A stretch of DNA of 64,000 nucleotides, taken from contig DS990592.1 in assembly GCA_000155695.1 (NCBI GenBank), positions 1,884,556 through 1,948,555 of the forward strand, given 5' to 3'. Below, in pieces: positions 1 through 9,350 of the stretch. Numbering within the stretch: position 1 is the stretch's first letter; each line of letters begins with the position of its first letter. Below the pieces are notes generated by a model. That model ran no database searches, had not been told where the DNA came from, and saw nothing but the letters and a program-made list of their open reading frames with translations. Both the position numbers and the translations under genes were made by a program. This DNA is from Verrucomicrobiia bacterium DG1235 (GTDB lineage Bacteria > Verrucomicrobiota > Verrucomicrobiia > Opitutales > Opitutaceae).

Positions 1-1182
1 GTAGAACTTACGAATCATCGAGTCGTCCACGTGCCCTACGGCCAAACGAATCGCTTCGATCGGCTTCCCCTCCCTCAAGGCTTTAGTGATGAAGGTAGAC
101 CGGAAGGATCCAAATCCATATTGAGCAACGGCCCTCACGCCTTTTTTGCGCTTCTTGTTAATTTCAAAAGAGTGTTCTGTTCCTTGAAGCGATTTGGACA
201 CCTTCCTGAGGAAACGCCTGAAAGCGTCGCTCAATGACGTATCCAATTCTGAACTCAGGTAGCGGGTAGCTTGATCAGGCAGAACGTACTGCCCTTTCCT
301 CTTTTGGGTCCTTAGGAATCCACCCAACCGAGGAGAGATGGGACATGCCGCATTCTCTTCGGAAGAATCTGCAGTCTTCCTGCATTCATGATCAATCATG
401 CCGATTTCCAAGTCGATAGAGGTCCAAGCCAAAGTTGCGGCATCTCCTAATCGCAATCCAGTTTCCATTCCGACTATGACGACGGGTCCAATCCATTTAT
501 CCGCTTCTGCCGCAACACGGATCGCGTCCAATTGCTCTTCCGTGAAGTCCCAATGGTGTTCCGTTTCCGCAGCAACAGCTTTGTAGGCTGGAATCGGTAT
601 TTTCGATGTTCCAATACGGTCCTCCATTCTTCGAAAGACCGTCCTCATAGCGGATGCGTGCTTGCTAACGGTACTTGAAGCCAACCCTGACCCTAAAAGC
701 CATTTCAAGTACTCCTTGCCGTGAGCATCACTCACATCGTCGCAGTAAACAAGTTTTGGATACATCTTTTTCATGGCGGAAATGAACGTATCGATATACC
801 CCAAGTAATTTGCTACGTGACCTGCACCGATCCCGTCGGCCTTAGCTAAGGCCTTGAATTCGGCCTTCAGTTGCTGCAATCGAAGTGGTTTTAGTTCTTT
901 CTCTTCCTTCCCTTTTTTGCGTCCCCGCCAAACGCGCACACGATTTTCGACTATTCGCCAAGCCTCGGCAAAATCCTCCGTACTTTCGAGCTCTCTCTCG
1001 AGATCCTTCAGCCTAGTTTTGGCTTCGGTTTTCGAAGCGGTAAACTCAGCTACCAACCCCTCCGGCACACAGCTCGGATCGCAGGGTATCTTAACGTAAA
1101 GACAAATTCGTTTCCTCCGCTTGTGGGTTACAAACGCCCCCCGCCAATAAGGCGTATTCTTGTAGTCTGGTTCGACAGGCAT
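1..1182 (-). CDS. int: Tyrosine recombinase (phage/ICE-type integrase), 3' end cut by window edge
   Basis: The frame is open from the ATG at 1182 to base 1 (394 codons) and continues outside the window. It encodes an integrase of the tyrosine recombinase family, which integrates and excises the element by site-specific recombination. Visible catalytic residues are Arg244 (in TGLRLGDA), Lys269 (CRKTAD), Arg361 (SFRSTF), His384 (VGHVDDS) and Tyr394 (RKFY), which is the very last codon in the window. The usual His three residues before the second Arg is Gly here (position 358). Residues 95-190 look like the SAM-like core-binding domain. The excisionase-like gene lies 35 nt upstream on the same strand. 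Family assignment is firm; that it serves the element spanning this window is inferred from the tRNA fragment at 50631-50679. Confidence 0.9.
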   Translation of the reverse strand, partial: MPVEPDYKNTPYWRGAFVTHKRRKRICLYVKIPCDPSCVPEGLVAEFTASKTEAKTRLKDLERELESTEDFAEAWRIVENRVRVWRGRKKGKEEKELKPLRLQQLKAEFKALAKADGIGAGHVANYLGYIDTFISAMKKMYPKLVYCDDVSDAHGKEYLKWLLGSGLASSTVSKHASAMRTVFRRMEDRIGTSKIPIPAYKAVAAETEHHWDFTEEQLDAIRVAAEADKWIGPVVIVGMETGLRLGDAATLAWTSIDLEIGMIDHECRKTADSSEENAACPISPRLGGFLRTQKRKGQYVLPDQATRYLSSELDTSLSDAFRRFLRKVSKSLQGTEHSFEINKKRKKGVRAVAQYGFGSFRSTFITKALREGKPIEAIRLAVGHVDDSMIRKFY

Positions 1183-1217
1183 CGTTTTTTAGTTCCCAGC
1201 ACTTTCCGAAAACAGCC

Positions 1218-1556
1218 TTAGTCTTCTGATTCCAAAAAACGGACGATGTCGCCCTCATGGTAGTGAAGTCTCTCGCCGATCATTTTTGTGCGAACAGGCC
1301 AATTTTTGACGTGATTCCCAAAGGTCGTTTCGGATCGCCCCGCTACTTTTGCGCCTTTCTTTCGAGTAACCCAAACGGTGCCCCCATCGCCTTGCACGCC
1401 CTCCAAGACTTTCTGTACGGATTTAATAACAATGTCGCTAGCCCCGCAGTCAGCCATGAGACTGAGCACCTTGTATTTGTCCCGAACGCTCAACTCCGCA
1501 CCTTCTCTCTCAGAAACACTTGATTTCCCCAAACCACCTTCCTTTTCTTCGTTCAT
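1218..1556 (-). CDS. Excisionase-like small DNA-binding protein
   Basis: A 112-residue protein directly upstream of the integrase gene and probably co-transcribed with it. The C-terminal part (about residues 65-110) reads like a winged-helix excisionase/HTH_17 module: a Lys-rich stretch, a short helix-turn-helix (RSETTFGNHVKNW) and the ending YHEGDIVRFLES, typical of DNA-binding modules that read out att-site arms. The N-terminal 40 residues are polar and have no recognisable fold. Such proteins usually steer the recombinase toward excision and can repress its gene. Position and size support the call, but similarity is modest and a plain transcriptional regulator is possible. There is no good Shine-Dalgarno sequence before the ATG at 1556. 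Confidence 0.6.
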   Translation of the reverse strand: MNEEKEGGLGKSSVSEREGAELSVRDKYKVLSLMADCGASDIVIKSVQKVLEGVQGDGGTVWVTRKKGAKVAGRSETTFGNHVKNWPVRTKMIGERLHYHEGDIVRFLESED

Positions 1557-1663
1557 AAGGAGATCTTAGCGAAATCCGCGTAGAACGAACGGAAGCGAAA
1601 GAACTTTTATGAAAAAACTTTCCAGCACCAGATGCCCCCCCCCTAAAGCCGGGGAAGTTGAAT

Positions 1664-2833
1664 TCAGCCAAGAGCCTTCATCCGCGCAACCCAAGACTCA
1701 GCAGCCGAAACCTCTGACATCTCCAGAATCGAGTTCTCGCTGGAGCCCTCACAAGAAGCTGCATTTAGACACAACGCGACTCGCCAAACTTGCTCCGCTC
1801 GTCTACGCAGCACTTCACCCATTATAGTGGAATCCGATTCCGCCTTCCCCCTATATAATTTCTCTAGCCCTCTCATATATCGCAACACTTCTTCAGATGG
1901 CTCTACTACAGTTGCAGGTGTCTCGAATCGGTAGGATTGAACAAGACCATATATAACGCCTATATAGGAATTCCTGATCCGTACAGCAGAACGCATATCT
2001 ATTCTCGGAATATAATCACTGCTATATTGCCCTAACTCGGCATGAAGAAAACGAGGCAGCAAACCAGATCGCGTCTCTCTAGCTTTTGCAATAAATGCTC
2101 TATACGAATCGATCTGCGTGAGAAATACAGAGGTTAGGCTTGGTGACCGCAATCGTGCAGTTTTTCTAGTAACACGGCTCGCAAGTACTAGGTCACCAGA
2201 GAAGGCTTTCAGGAAGAAAGATTCGTCTCGAGAATCAGCGACAGACAAGCGTTTGAGCGAGTATCTCGCGTCAGCCGAGACCGTTGCGATCGACTCCCCA
2301 GATTTGCCCATTAGCTCTGCCAAAGCTTCGGGAGTCGCATCGTCAGCCAACAGACACGGTGGCTCCAGGTAGCGCTGACAGATTCTTCTTTTCCGTTCCA
2401 CCGAGCGCAAGTACTTGAACGTTCCCAAATCCATGTCGCCAAAACGTCGAGCGTGGCTTCTGGTGGCGGAGATTCGCGCCTTTAACAACTCCTCGCCCGC
2501 TAGAGCTCGGGGCGACGCCTCCTCCTCCCACCAATCATGCAGTTCCGCCTCGAAATCGAGCACAGGTCCGAGCATGTCACGAAAGACTTCGCTTTTCCCG
2601 ATTCCCGACGGCACCCCTAAAAGAAGGTAAAGGTTACCTCGTGTCGTGCGCGAGCCCCCCGACCTCACTTCCAGACCTTTGCCCAGGGCAGCTGAAATCG
2701 CTGCGATTGCGACAGCAGCTGGCAGCTCCAACGGAACCGATCGCTCGTTTGAGCAAAGAACGATCCGCTCCCTCAAGGCTAAAGGCCAAGAGGACAACCA
2801 GTCAGGTATTGTATCTACTTGTCCGCGTCCCAT
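1664..2833 (-). CDS. DUF3987-like P-loop protein (copy A)
   Basis: About 389 residues. The N-terminal part matches the DUF3987 (YfjI-like) pattern: a Pro/Trp-rich start (DTIPDWLSSWP), a helical segment with ELPAAVAIAAISAALG, then NLYLLLGVPSGIGKSEV, a Walker-A-like P-loop. DUF3987 proteins are common on plasmids and integrative elements next to primase or mobilization genes; their biochemical role is not settled. The ATG at 2833 is preferred because GGAGG lies just upstream, rather than the ATG at 2848; it overlaps the end of the upstream AAA+ gene by 19 nt, implying translational coupling. A second DUF3987-like gene is at 21141-22664. Family call is moderately sure; function unknown. Confidence 0.6.
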   Translation of the reverse strand: MGRGQVDTIPDWLSSWPLALRERIVLCSNERSVPLELPAAVAIAAISAALGKGLEVRSGGSRTTRGNLYLLLGVPSGIGKSEVFRDMLGPVLDFEAELHDWWEEEASPRALAGEELLKARISATRSHARRFGDMDLGTFKYLRSVERKRRICQRYLEPPCLLADDATPEALAELMGKSGESIATVSADARYSLKRLSVADSRDESFFLKAFSGDLVLASRVTRKTARLRSPSLTSVFLTQIDSYRAFIAKARETRSGLLPRFLHAELGQYSSDYIPRIDMRSAVRIRNSYIGVIYGLVQSYRFETPATVVEPSEEVLRYMRGLEKLYRGKAESDSTIMGEVLRRRAEQVWRVALCLNAASCEGSSENSILEMSEVSAAESWVARMKALG

Positions 2834-3891
2834 CGCTCCTCCACACACAAGTTCCCCCCCTTCAAAACCATTTCCACGCCGTTCCAGTCTCTAGGGTCGA
2901 TAGAACCCAGGTGCTCCCTTTCCCTCGGATCGACTTCACGACGCAACCTCACCGCTTGGTTTTCGAGTACCAGCTCGAAGGCGGTCCTAACGAATCGAGC
3001 ATTGCCGCGCGAAAGAACGCCCTCCCTTCGAAGGGTGTCCCACGTCTTTTCAGCTCTAAACAATAGGCCAGGAGTGATCCCGAAATCCGACCGTTCGCAC
3101 ATCATCGAAAAGATCCGCTGGAGTTCCTCTATTGAATAGTCTTCGAAATCCACATAGCGGGAGAATCTCGACGACAAGCCAGGATTGCTGCCTACGAACT
3201 TCTCCATCTTCCCTCGGTAACCGGCGACGATGGCGACGAACTTGCCCCTATCGTCCTCCATCCTCTTGAGCAAGGTGGTAACCGCTTCCTTGCCGTACAG
3301 GTCATCCTTCTCCTCACTCAAAGAATAAGCTTCGTCCACGAAGAGAACGCCATCCAAAGCTTCGTCTACCACTTCATTAGTCTTCGTCGGCGTCTGTCCT
3401 AGGAATTCGGCGACAAGACCAGACTTGTCAACTTCCACAGTATGCCCCTTCTCTAGAATTCCCAATGACTTGAGAATCCTTCCAACAAGCCTGGCTACGG
3501 TAGTCTTCCCTGTTCCCGGATTGCCCGAAAAGACCATATGGCAGGAAGGAATCGGCGTTTCCATCCGCAGTCGCTTTCGTTCGATCGAAATCCTGACCAA
3601 GTCCACAAGACGCAAGAGGGAATTCTTCACCTCACGCTGCCCGACCAGCCCGTTTAGCTCCTCCAGAACGTCTGCAAGAGCCTCCTCGTCCACAGTCCAT
3701 TTCCTCCTTTTGCGGGGTGGTCGCTTCCCGAACTTCCGAGAAGCCCGAGCTATCGTGGACGAGCTCCAAATCTCCGAAGTTGGAGCTTGGATGTTTCGTC
3801 CGCCAGGGGCGTTACCGTCGCCTTTAGCTTCCTCGAACAAGGCGTCGATCGGCTCAAGCAGCTTTCTTTTGAACGAGTCACTCAGCGGCAT
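2815..3891 (-). CDS. CbbX/SpoVK-type AAA+ ATPase
   Basis: About 358 residues with a full AAA+ core: Walker A GNPGTGKTT (about 123-131), a pore-loop-like segment (GLVAEFLGQT), Walker B VLFVDEAYS (about 182-190), sensor 1 in VAIVAGY, and an arginine-finger segment NPGLSSRF. This is the CbbX/SpoVK clade (ClpA/B-like lid), whose members act as hexameric remodelling motors. The first 70 residues are basic and non-conserved and may bring in a partner or DNA. The ATG at 3891 is chosen because GGGAGG precedes it by five bases; it overlaps the PcfJ-like gene by 14 nt. Such ATPases occur in conjugative and phage-like elements. The remodelling target is unknown; a role in the transfer apparatus is inferred from the operon. 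Confidence 0.8.
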   Translation of the reverse strand: MPLSDSFKRKLLEPIDALFEEAKGDGNAPGGRNIQAPTSEIWSSSTIARASRKFGKRPPRKRRKWTVDEEALADVLEELNGLVGQREVKNSLLRLVDLVRISIERKRLRMETPIPSCHMVFSGNPGTGKTTVARLVGRILKSLGILEKGHTVEVDKSGLVAEFLGQTPTKTNEVVDEALDGVLFVDEAYSLSEEKDDLYGKEAVTTLLKRMEDDRGKFVAIVAGYRGKMEKFVGSNPGLSSRFSRYVDFEDYSIEELQRIFSMMCERSDFGITPGLLFRAEKTWDTLRREGVLSRGNARFVRTAFELVLENQAVRLRREVDPREREHLGSIDPRDWNGVEMVLKGGNLCVEERWDADK

Positions 3892-5026
3892 GACAACCTC
3901 CCATTTGTTCGTTCTCAATCCAGCATTCGACAAGTCTCTTTATTTCTGGATCAACCTTGGAGTTTCCGTATCCAAAAATCTGATTCAGTAACCAGTTACC
4001 ATCGTCTTGCTTAACAAGCTGGACTGTCGACCGAATTGGAGACCCCATGCGATAAAAATACACGTCGAGGTAGCTGCTTACATTCGGAGCGAAGGTTACG
4101 GCGCAGTTTCCCATTTCACATGTTTCCCTCTCAAGTTCCTCGATATCTTCGATCGCTTCTATCGAAAGGCCGTCCGGCAAATGATCGACCGCGAGAGGAG
4201 GACCAGGGAATTTTTTCTCACCCAGGCTAACCTCAAATGGATCTTCACCAAAAGCGGCACTCAGTCGGGATCGAATCCTGAGAGCCTGCTTCCAGCTCCT
4301 TATCATTCCGCCATAGGGCCACGCTCCCACCAAACCTCGATCAAGCCATTCACGAATATCCGATACAACCGAATACAGGTTCTCCCCCCTGTAAGGCTCA
4401 CGAGCAGCGAGCTCGAGTAAATGATAGTCGAGAAACCCCCACGAAGCCAGCACCTGTACGTTTCGGTTAAAGTCCGAAAGATAGCTTAGAATTCTACGTT
4501 TCCTTCGATCTCCCAATAACGATCTGATCTCGCAGATGCTCGCGAGATCGCAGTCGAGGACGTGCACTCGAGAAAGGATGCGGAATTCGGATCTCGTTCC
4601 TTCAAACCCAAGTCTCTTCAGAACCTCCTTCTTAGGTGCGACATAGAACCATCCCCAGAATTTTGAAACGGTTTCGTGATCAGGGCGTTCTCCCTCGTAT
4701 TCATCGCAAAACAGCCAGAATGCGGAAACCAACGCGACGATCGCAGGACACTGCCGAGCCAGATCCACAAAACGCTCCGGCAAAAGATACGCCATATCGA
4801 GCAGTTCGACATGCCCTTGAGGGAACCGCACCACCTCGTCAACTACAGCAGGAGGAAAAGAGCACTGCCACGCTAGCATCGACTCATCCATCGACAGCAG
4901 CGCTGTTGGTATTTTTCGGCAAAACTCAAGCCCATAAGCATCCCGTGCCAGCGTTGCACTAACCTGTCCCCAAGAGCCATAAAGCTCGCCTTCGTATTCC
5001 TGTATTCGTTTTTTAATTTCACACAT
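3878..5026 (-). CDS. PcfJ-like protein
   Basis: About 382 residues. The C-terminal third (from about residue 285) follows the PcfJ-like pattern: an acidic helix with ELERETCEMGNCAVTF, where family members usually have a mHCV-type motif, then a beta-rich stretch (YFYRMGSP, STVQLVKQDDG, LLNQIFGYGNSK). PcfJ was named from the pCF10 conjugation locus; its molecular role is not established. The rest is helical with many Trp and Arg residues. The ATG at 5026 is chosen because GGGAGG lies upstream and it starts five bases after the stop of the coupling-protein gene. The operon context (coupling ATPase, AAA+ motor) supports a mobilization or accessory role. Confidence 0.55.
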   Translation of the reverse strand: MCEIKKRIQEYEGELYGSWGQVSATLARDAYGLEFCRKIPTALLSMDESMLAWQCSFPPAVVDEVVRFPQGHVELLDMAYLLPERFVDLARQCPAIVALVSAFWLFCDEYEGERPDHETVSKFWGWFYVAPKKEVLKRLGFEGTRSEFRILSRVHVLDCDLASICEIRSLLGDRRKRRILSYLSDFNRNVQVLASWGFLDYHLLELAAREPYRGENLYSVVSDIREWLDRGLVGAWPYGGMIRSWKQALRIRSRLSAAFGEDPFEVSLGEKKFPGPPLAVDHLPDGLSIEAIEDIEELERETCEMGNCAVTFAPNVSSYLDVYFYRMGSPIRSTVQLVKQDDGNWLLNQIFGYGNSKVDPEIKRLVECWIENEQMGGCHAAE

Positions 5027-5030
5027 ATCC

Positions 5031-6392
5031 TTATACCTCCCAGATTTCCTTAATTTCTTGAAAAGGAGCGAGCAACCGAGCCCCTTCATACACTTTCTCG
5101 CAGACAGTAATCATAGCTTCGCCAGTCGCCAGGCTACCTAATGTTCCAGGCGGAGCATGGCTACCACCGATGCGGCGAACGACGCTTGTTCGGCTTAAGA
5201 CATCCCCATCGGGGCTTCGCCTACACATTGACTCCATTTGTTCTATCTGCGGATCCAAGAACGTTCTGTAAGCAAGAACGTCGCTTGCGATGTCGCGGCC
5301 ACGCATGAAGATTAGCGACCCGAAGTTAGCTACTGCCGATTCCCTTTCCTTTCCTCCGACCAGCAAGTCAATTGCAGCAAGGGACTGACAAGACGCGATG
5401 ATAAAACCCTTTTTAGAACGAATGACCGGCAATGCCGCTGATTCGCTGCTTGCTGATTCCAATCCGCCTGAAACGGTAAGTCCCCAATCATCGGATACAA
5501 GTCCCCAATTACAGCTTGGATCCTCCCTCTTCATAAGCGCCCGAAAAAATGTCGCTTTAAGAAAATTCCCGAGTAACCTCGCGAGTCCCTTCTCTCCGAA
5601 GCCGTCGACTTGTACAAAAATCACATTCCCGCCATCAAGCGTTTCCGAAATATCGACAGACTCCTCAGCATCGAAGTAGTTCCTAGTCAATTTTGAACGT
5701 AGGGGCGTCGTGACTGTTGCAGCCATGCTTTGGTGATTCGAGCGCGTCCGCGCGTCAAGATTATCCCACATCTGGTGTCCCTTCCGCACGTTGTTCAATA
5801 GTGCTTTAGAGCCACCCGAACCTGTATCAACCATCTGCTCGAGAGACTCGATCCTAGCTTGAACAATAGGACAGCTTCGGGAGTAGGACAGTAGATAGGA
5901 TTCAATCCATTCCACTGCTTCATCGTATTCAAAAGTTGGACTTGTCAGTTGAAGAACACACAAGGCATTCTCAAAAACCCTCCTAAAAACCACGTCCCAA
6001 TAACGGTTTCTCACATCCACAGGCAGATCGCAGCAAAGCACCTCAGCAACCTGAGACACCCCATCAACTCCGAGTGCCCTCATTGGTGCAAAAACATCAA
6101 AGCCGCGTGTACAGTCGCCGTTGATCTCGAGCAGTTTTCGACCATGCCGGTTTACTGACTCTTGTATGGATTTTCGAAATACGGCATCGCCCTTCCCGTC
6201 AAATACGACAAGTCCGTTTATTCCCCGGCATAAGTCATCAAAAGCAGGCAGTATCACTCGCGAGGTTTTCCCCGATCCAGTAGCACCAAGCACCAGCATA
6301 TGATTGAGTAGCTCCTCATTTGAAATTTCGATCTGCGTACCTGCAGGATCATGGCACTTGAGAGCTATCGCCGTATCACTGGGGCCAATCAT
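5031..6392 (-). CDS. TraD/TraG-like type IV coupling ATPase without membrane anchor
   Basis: About 453 residues. Walker A GATGSGKT lies at about 36-43, followed by a T4CP-style strand (GLVVFDGKGD), and Walker-B-like strands NVIFVQVDG and GLVSDDWGL. The layout is that of VirD4/TraG/TcpA coupling proteins that bring the relaxosome to a secretion channel. Unlike VirD4 proteins it has no N-terminal transmembrane segments: the P-loop is almost at the start. The ATG at 6392 overlaps the upstream stop as ATGA with AAGGAG eight bases before it, so it is preferred to 6401. It probably supplies substrate docking for the MOBF relaxase encoded at 16671-19535, with the channel provided by another element. 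Confidence 0.75.
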   Translation of the reverse strand: MIGPSDTAIALKCHDPAGTQIEISNEELLNHMLVLGATGSGKTSRVILPAFDDLCRGINGLVVFDGKGDAVFRKSIQESVNRHGRKLLEINGDCTRGFDVFAPMRALGVDGVSQVAEVLCCDLPVDVRNRYWDVVFRRVFENALCVLQLTSPTFEYDEAVEWIESYLLSYSRSCPIVQARIESLEQMVDTGSGGSKALLNNVRKGHQMWDNLDARTRSNHQSMAATVTTPLRSKLTRNYFDAEESVDISETLDGGNVIFVQVDGFGEKGLARLLGNFLKATFFRALMKREDPSCNWGLVSDDWGLTVSGGLESASSESAALPVIRSKKGFIIASCQSLAAIDLLVGGKERESAVANFGSLIFMRGRDIASDVLAYRTFLDPQIEQMESMCRRSPDGDVLSRTSVVRRIGGSHAPPGTLGSLATGEAMITVCEKVYEGARLLAPFQEIKEIWEV

Positions 6393-6880
6393 AGCGAACA
6401 CTCCTTTCCAAAGAGACGACGGAGAATAGCCGTCGTGCGGCGTTCGATGTAGTTATCGCCGAGATCTACTTTGTCGCACAACTGATTCATCCATGGGAAC
6501 AATTCTAACAAAACATTGGACATCTCCTTGATATCGAAATGAGCGGACACTTCAGAACGTCCGTCGACGGTAACCGAATCAAGTGACTCCATTAGACAAA
6601 GCAGTGGGACCCCAAACGAATCGGCATCTACCTTGCCAGCGTATAGCCAATACGGCCACCAGCGTATCTGTTCCTTGAAATACGCTCGGACCTCGGGGAT
6701 CAGGTACAGTTCTCTTACATCGATGTCGTATCCGCGTACGGACAGGACCAGAGAATCGCACAACCCCAAGATCTCATCGGATGTAAAGTTCGTCAAAGAT
6801 CCAAATCGACTAACGAACGGATTGATATCGCAGTCTTCGATCTCCCTCTGCGAAATTTCGTGTATAATGATTGTCTTCAT
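6389..6880 (-). CDS. Hypothetical protein, mobilization operon
   Basis: A 163-residue acidic protein that I do not recognise. It is mostly helical with conserved-looking aromatic clusters (RWWPYWLY near 75, ELFPWMNQL near 130) and ends in a basic helix (RRTTAILRRLFGK). No signal peptide or membrane span is seen. It sits two bases after the HNH-like gene and overlaps the coupling-ATPase start by 4 nt, so it is translated with them and may be a partner of the coupling protein; that is inference from position only. Confidence 0.6.
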   Translation of the reverse strand: MKTIIIHEISQREIEDCDINPFVSRFGSLTNFTSDEILGLCDSLVLSVRGYDIDVRELYLIPEVRAYFKEQIRWWPYWLYAGKVDADSFGVPLLCLMESLDSVTVDGRSEVSAHFDIKEMSNVLLELFPWMNQLCDKVDLGDNYIERRTTAILRRLFGKECSL

Positions 6881-6882
6881 AT

Positions 6883-7344
6883 CTAGGAAAAGAATTTTGT
6901 TATTAGTTTTTTTAGTTTTCCGTAGCGGTGTTTTCGGAAGGGCTTGCGGCTTTTCCTGCGGTACGGTTTGCGCACTCCTTGCTCACCCAATTCAGTGCAA
7001 AGCCGCGCCTTATCCCCCCGTGCATGCTGATCTTCGTGAAAACGTTGGCAGACGAAGACAATAGGCCCTCCGCCGTTCCTCTCTCCACGTCTCAGTCCTA
7101 TTATTTCGGATACAACACGGTTCCAATTACGGTTCACAAGCCAAGCGAGCGGCTTATACTTTGAATTTTCGTTGACATGATGCCCGTCGAGGAATTCGCC
7201 CGGAATGTCACATCGCCCGCAAGCGTGGCAGCCAAAAGTCTCCTTTAGGCGGTTAAGACGAGGAATGTTGCGTGCACGATTCCTCTCGATTTGCCGAGTC
7301 TGCTGAGCAGACCGATTGTTTTTGTAACGACTTGTTTTTCGCAT
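6883..7344 (-). CDS. HNH-like zinc/nuclease-domain protein
   Basis: 153 residues, very basic at both ends. A central CHACGRC knuckle is followed by FLDGHHVNENSKYKPL and, later, FVCQRFHEDQHARG; this order of paired Cys, GHH and a final Cys/His set is typical of HNH-family folds. The first 35 residues and last 35 residues are Arg/Lys-rich tails likely to contact nucleic acid. Function could be DNA nicking, or a structural zinc-binding role if the catalytic His is not used. It is the first gene of the run HNH, unknown, coupling ATPase, PcfJ-like, AAA+, DUF3987, spaced by at most a few bases. Confidence 0.55.
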   Translation of the reverse strand: MRKTSRYKNNRSAQQTRQIERNRARNIPRLNRLKETFGCHACGRCDIPGEFLDGHHVNENSKYKPLAWLVNRNWNRVVSEIIGLRRGERNGGGPIVFVCQRFHEDQHARGDKARLCTELGEQGVRKPYRRKSRKPFRKHRYGKLKKLITKFFS

Positions 7345-7413
7345 GGATATTTTTCTGTTTTGGAGCAGCCAAATCGCTGCTCTTTTTTGTTCCCAAAACC
7401 AACTAAGCCTCGG

Positions 7414-9249
7414 TTATTTTTTAGTTCCCGAGCAGAGATCCCGCTCGGTCCGCTTTTTGTTTCCATGCTGAGAGCGAAGTCCCAACGACATTCTCCAATG
7501 CTCAAAGATTATCGCCTGTGCGGCTGTATCCAATTTACAATACTCATACATCAGCACCTCCAGGGCTTTATGGGCATCCTTGCCGGTTCGCCCCACACCT
7601 ATCGCCAGTTCTCGATATCCCTTCATCGCACCACATCCCTCACGGATCGACATTCGCTTTCCCGCGATTTCCAGTTCTGGTAAAGTCTGGTACGGATCCA
7701 ATATCGATCCATCAGAATTACGCATGAAATATTCGAAAAAGCGTGGGTCTCCACCAAGCCCATCGCTTGAATGCCAAGCTGATGGAAGTGCCTTCTTCAG
7801 CGAAGTCCGTCCACCCATAATCGGGTGACAGTAGTATTTCATCACCCAGTCGTGCTGGTCAACGATACGCCCTGAACAAAGCAACTCATCGATCCACATG
7901 ACATCCACATCCCGAACCCCTGATACCTCTACGAAACGCTTTCTTAAAGTATCCAGTACCTGGATCTCATAGTCCGTGTAGATCAGCAATGAACCGTCAC
8001 TTCCTATAGCGTTTCGCAAAGTCGCAATAAATTCCCTCCGAGGATCTTCTGCCCCACTGTGCAAGAACTCGGCGTGCTCCAAAGTCCCGTCCTCATATAG
8101 CGAATGACACGACCACTGAAATGGAATTAACTCGAATGGTCTCAACCCTTGTATCCACGGCAAAGCCGATTGGCTCGTCTCAAAGTCCACAAAGCGAACC
8201 GGCCACTCTAGGCCACTCATCTCCGTTGCGAGTTGGGGATCAACCCATTCTTGGCCCGAACGAGCGCATTTCAACTGGAGTTTCTGACGGGCACGATGAG
8301 GACCTCCTAGTTCTGCCTCTGATATATCAAGGAGCGAAACATCTCCCTGCTCGATCTTCCGATCAGCCAGTAAACCTTCACCTTCTTTTAGTGAATAGAG
8401 TTGATGCAGGTCAAACAAGTGCGGGCTAGGAGCCGCCAGTTTTCCCCAGCATTGAGAAAAACCATCACCCGTTCTTCCCGTTCTGTATTCGCAATTACGA
8501 CACGCATATCGAAGAAGAGGATCAGGACTATTTCGCCGGTCCCTCATTTTCTCCAGTGCTCGCATAGCGATTGCAACCTCGCCTTGGATGAGACTCACAG
8601 CTTCACCAGCTTCGAAGAAACGCAGGACCGAATCTCTGCGCCTCTGGTCGATCGTTGAACCATCCGGACACTTCAAAAACTCCTCAATCTTATCCGACGA
8701 GAGCGTCCTCTCCCGATTCCCAATTTCACGGTTAGACGATGGAAGAATGAGCCAAGACGATGTCGCCAGTTTTGGATACATCCTACGCAATACCCCGCAA
8801 GAATAGCCAAGCCCCAGAACTAGCTCCTTCCATTCCGAGCGCACATTCCCGTAGTAAGTCACCAGCATTTTATGCTCACGATGAGCATATTCGTTGCCCG
8901 CTTTCGCCGCCGCCTGCAGGATAAAAAACCTCCCTTCCTTTCGAATTAAATAGGATGGATTAGCTACAAATTCGCCGCTCAGCAAATGCGGCTCAAAAAG
9001 AACGAAATCTTCCTCCGATTCGAGAACCTCTTCAGTCTGTCGAATCCTCTCCTCCAAGCTCCCGTTCGTTTTCCGAACGTCCTCAAAAAGCTCCACCGAA
9101 GCTCTTCGCACAGATCTAGCCTCCTCTCCGAGAAATTCTAGAAACGGGTCTTGGCCCTTGTTCGCATTTCCTTCTCCCAGCCCGTACCAGCTTTTACGAG
9201 GGCAGTCCTTGAATCGGCGGAGATCTTCCTTGAAAATATACCTTTGCAC
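7414..9249 (-). CDS. DUF2779 nuclease-like protein (copy A)
   Basis: 611 residues with a GTG start. The N-terminus (EDLRRFKDCPRKSWY) matches the Cas4/RecB-like opening of DUF2779 proteins; a cysteine cluster CRNCEYRT...CWG near residue 250-270 resembles the iron-sulfur clamp. The C-terminal half begins WPVRFVDFET and ends with MYEYCKLDTAAQAIIFEHW, matching the DEDD exonuclease-like half of DUF2779. The predicted activity is therefore a nuclease with PD-(D/E)XK-like and DEDD-like halves; no characterised substrate is known to me. Another DUF2779 protein is encoded at 48992-50482 in the same element. It lies between the HNH-like gene and the STAND gene. Confidence 0.75.
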   Translation of the reverse strand: MQRYIFKEDLRRFKDCPRKSWYGLGEGNANKGQDPFLEFLGEEARSVRRASVELFEDVRKTNGSLEERIRQTEEVLESEEDFVLFEPHLLSGEFVANPSYLIRKEGRFFILQAAAKAGNEYAHREHKMLVTYYGNVRSEWKELVLGLGYSCGVLRRMYPKLATSSWLILPSSNREIGNRERTLSSDKIEEFLKCPDGSTIDQRRRDSVLRFFEAGEAVSLIQGEVAIAMRALEKMRDRRNSPDPLLRYACRNCEYRTGRTGDGFSQCWGKLAAPSPHLFDLHQLYSLKEGEGLLADRKIEQGDVSLLDISEAELGGPHRARQKLQLKCARSGQEWVDPQLATEMSGLEWPVRFVDFETSQSALPWIQGLRPFELIPFQWSCHSLYEDGTLEHAEFLHSGAEDPRREFIATLRNAIGSDGSLLIYTDYEIQVLDTLRKRFVEVSGVRDVDVMWIDELLCSGRIVDQHDWVMKYYCHPIMGGRTSLKKALPSAWHSSDGLGGDPRFFEYFMRNSDGSILDPYQTLPELEIAGKRMSIREGCGAMKGYRELAIGVGRTGKDAHKALEVLMYEYCKLDTAAQAIIFEHWRMSLGLRSQHGNKKRTERDLCSGTKK

Positions 9250-9350
9250 ATTTTTTGGTTCAGCAGTCTAAACCGACTGCTAGGAGGCTGCATGCACAAT
9301 GGCCCCCTACGCCTAAAAGGCTTTGTTCGCTCAGTTGAAATCAACAAATT

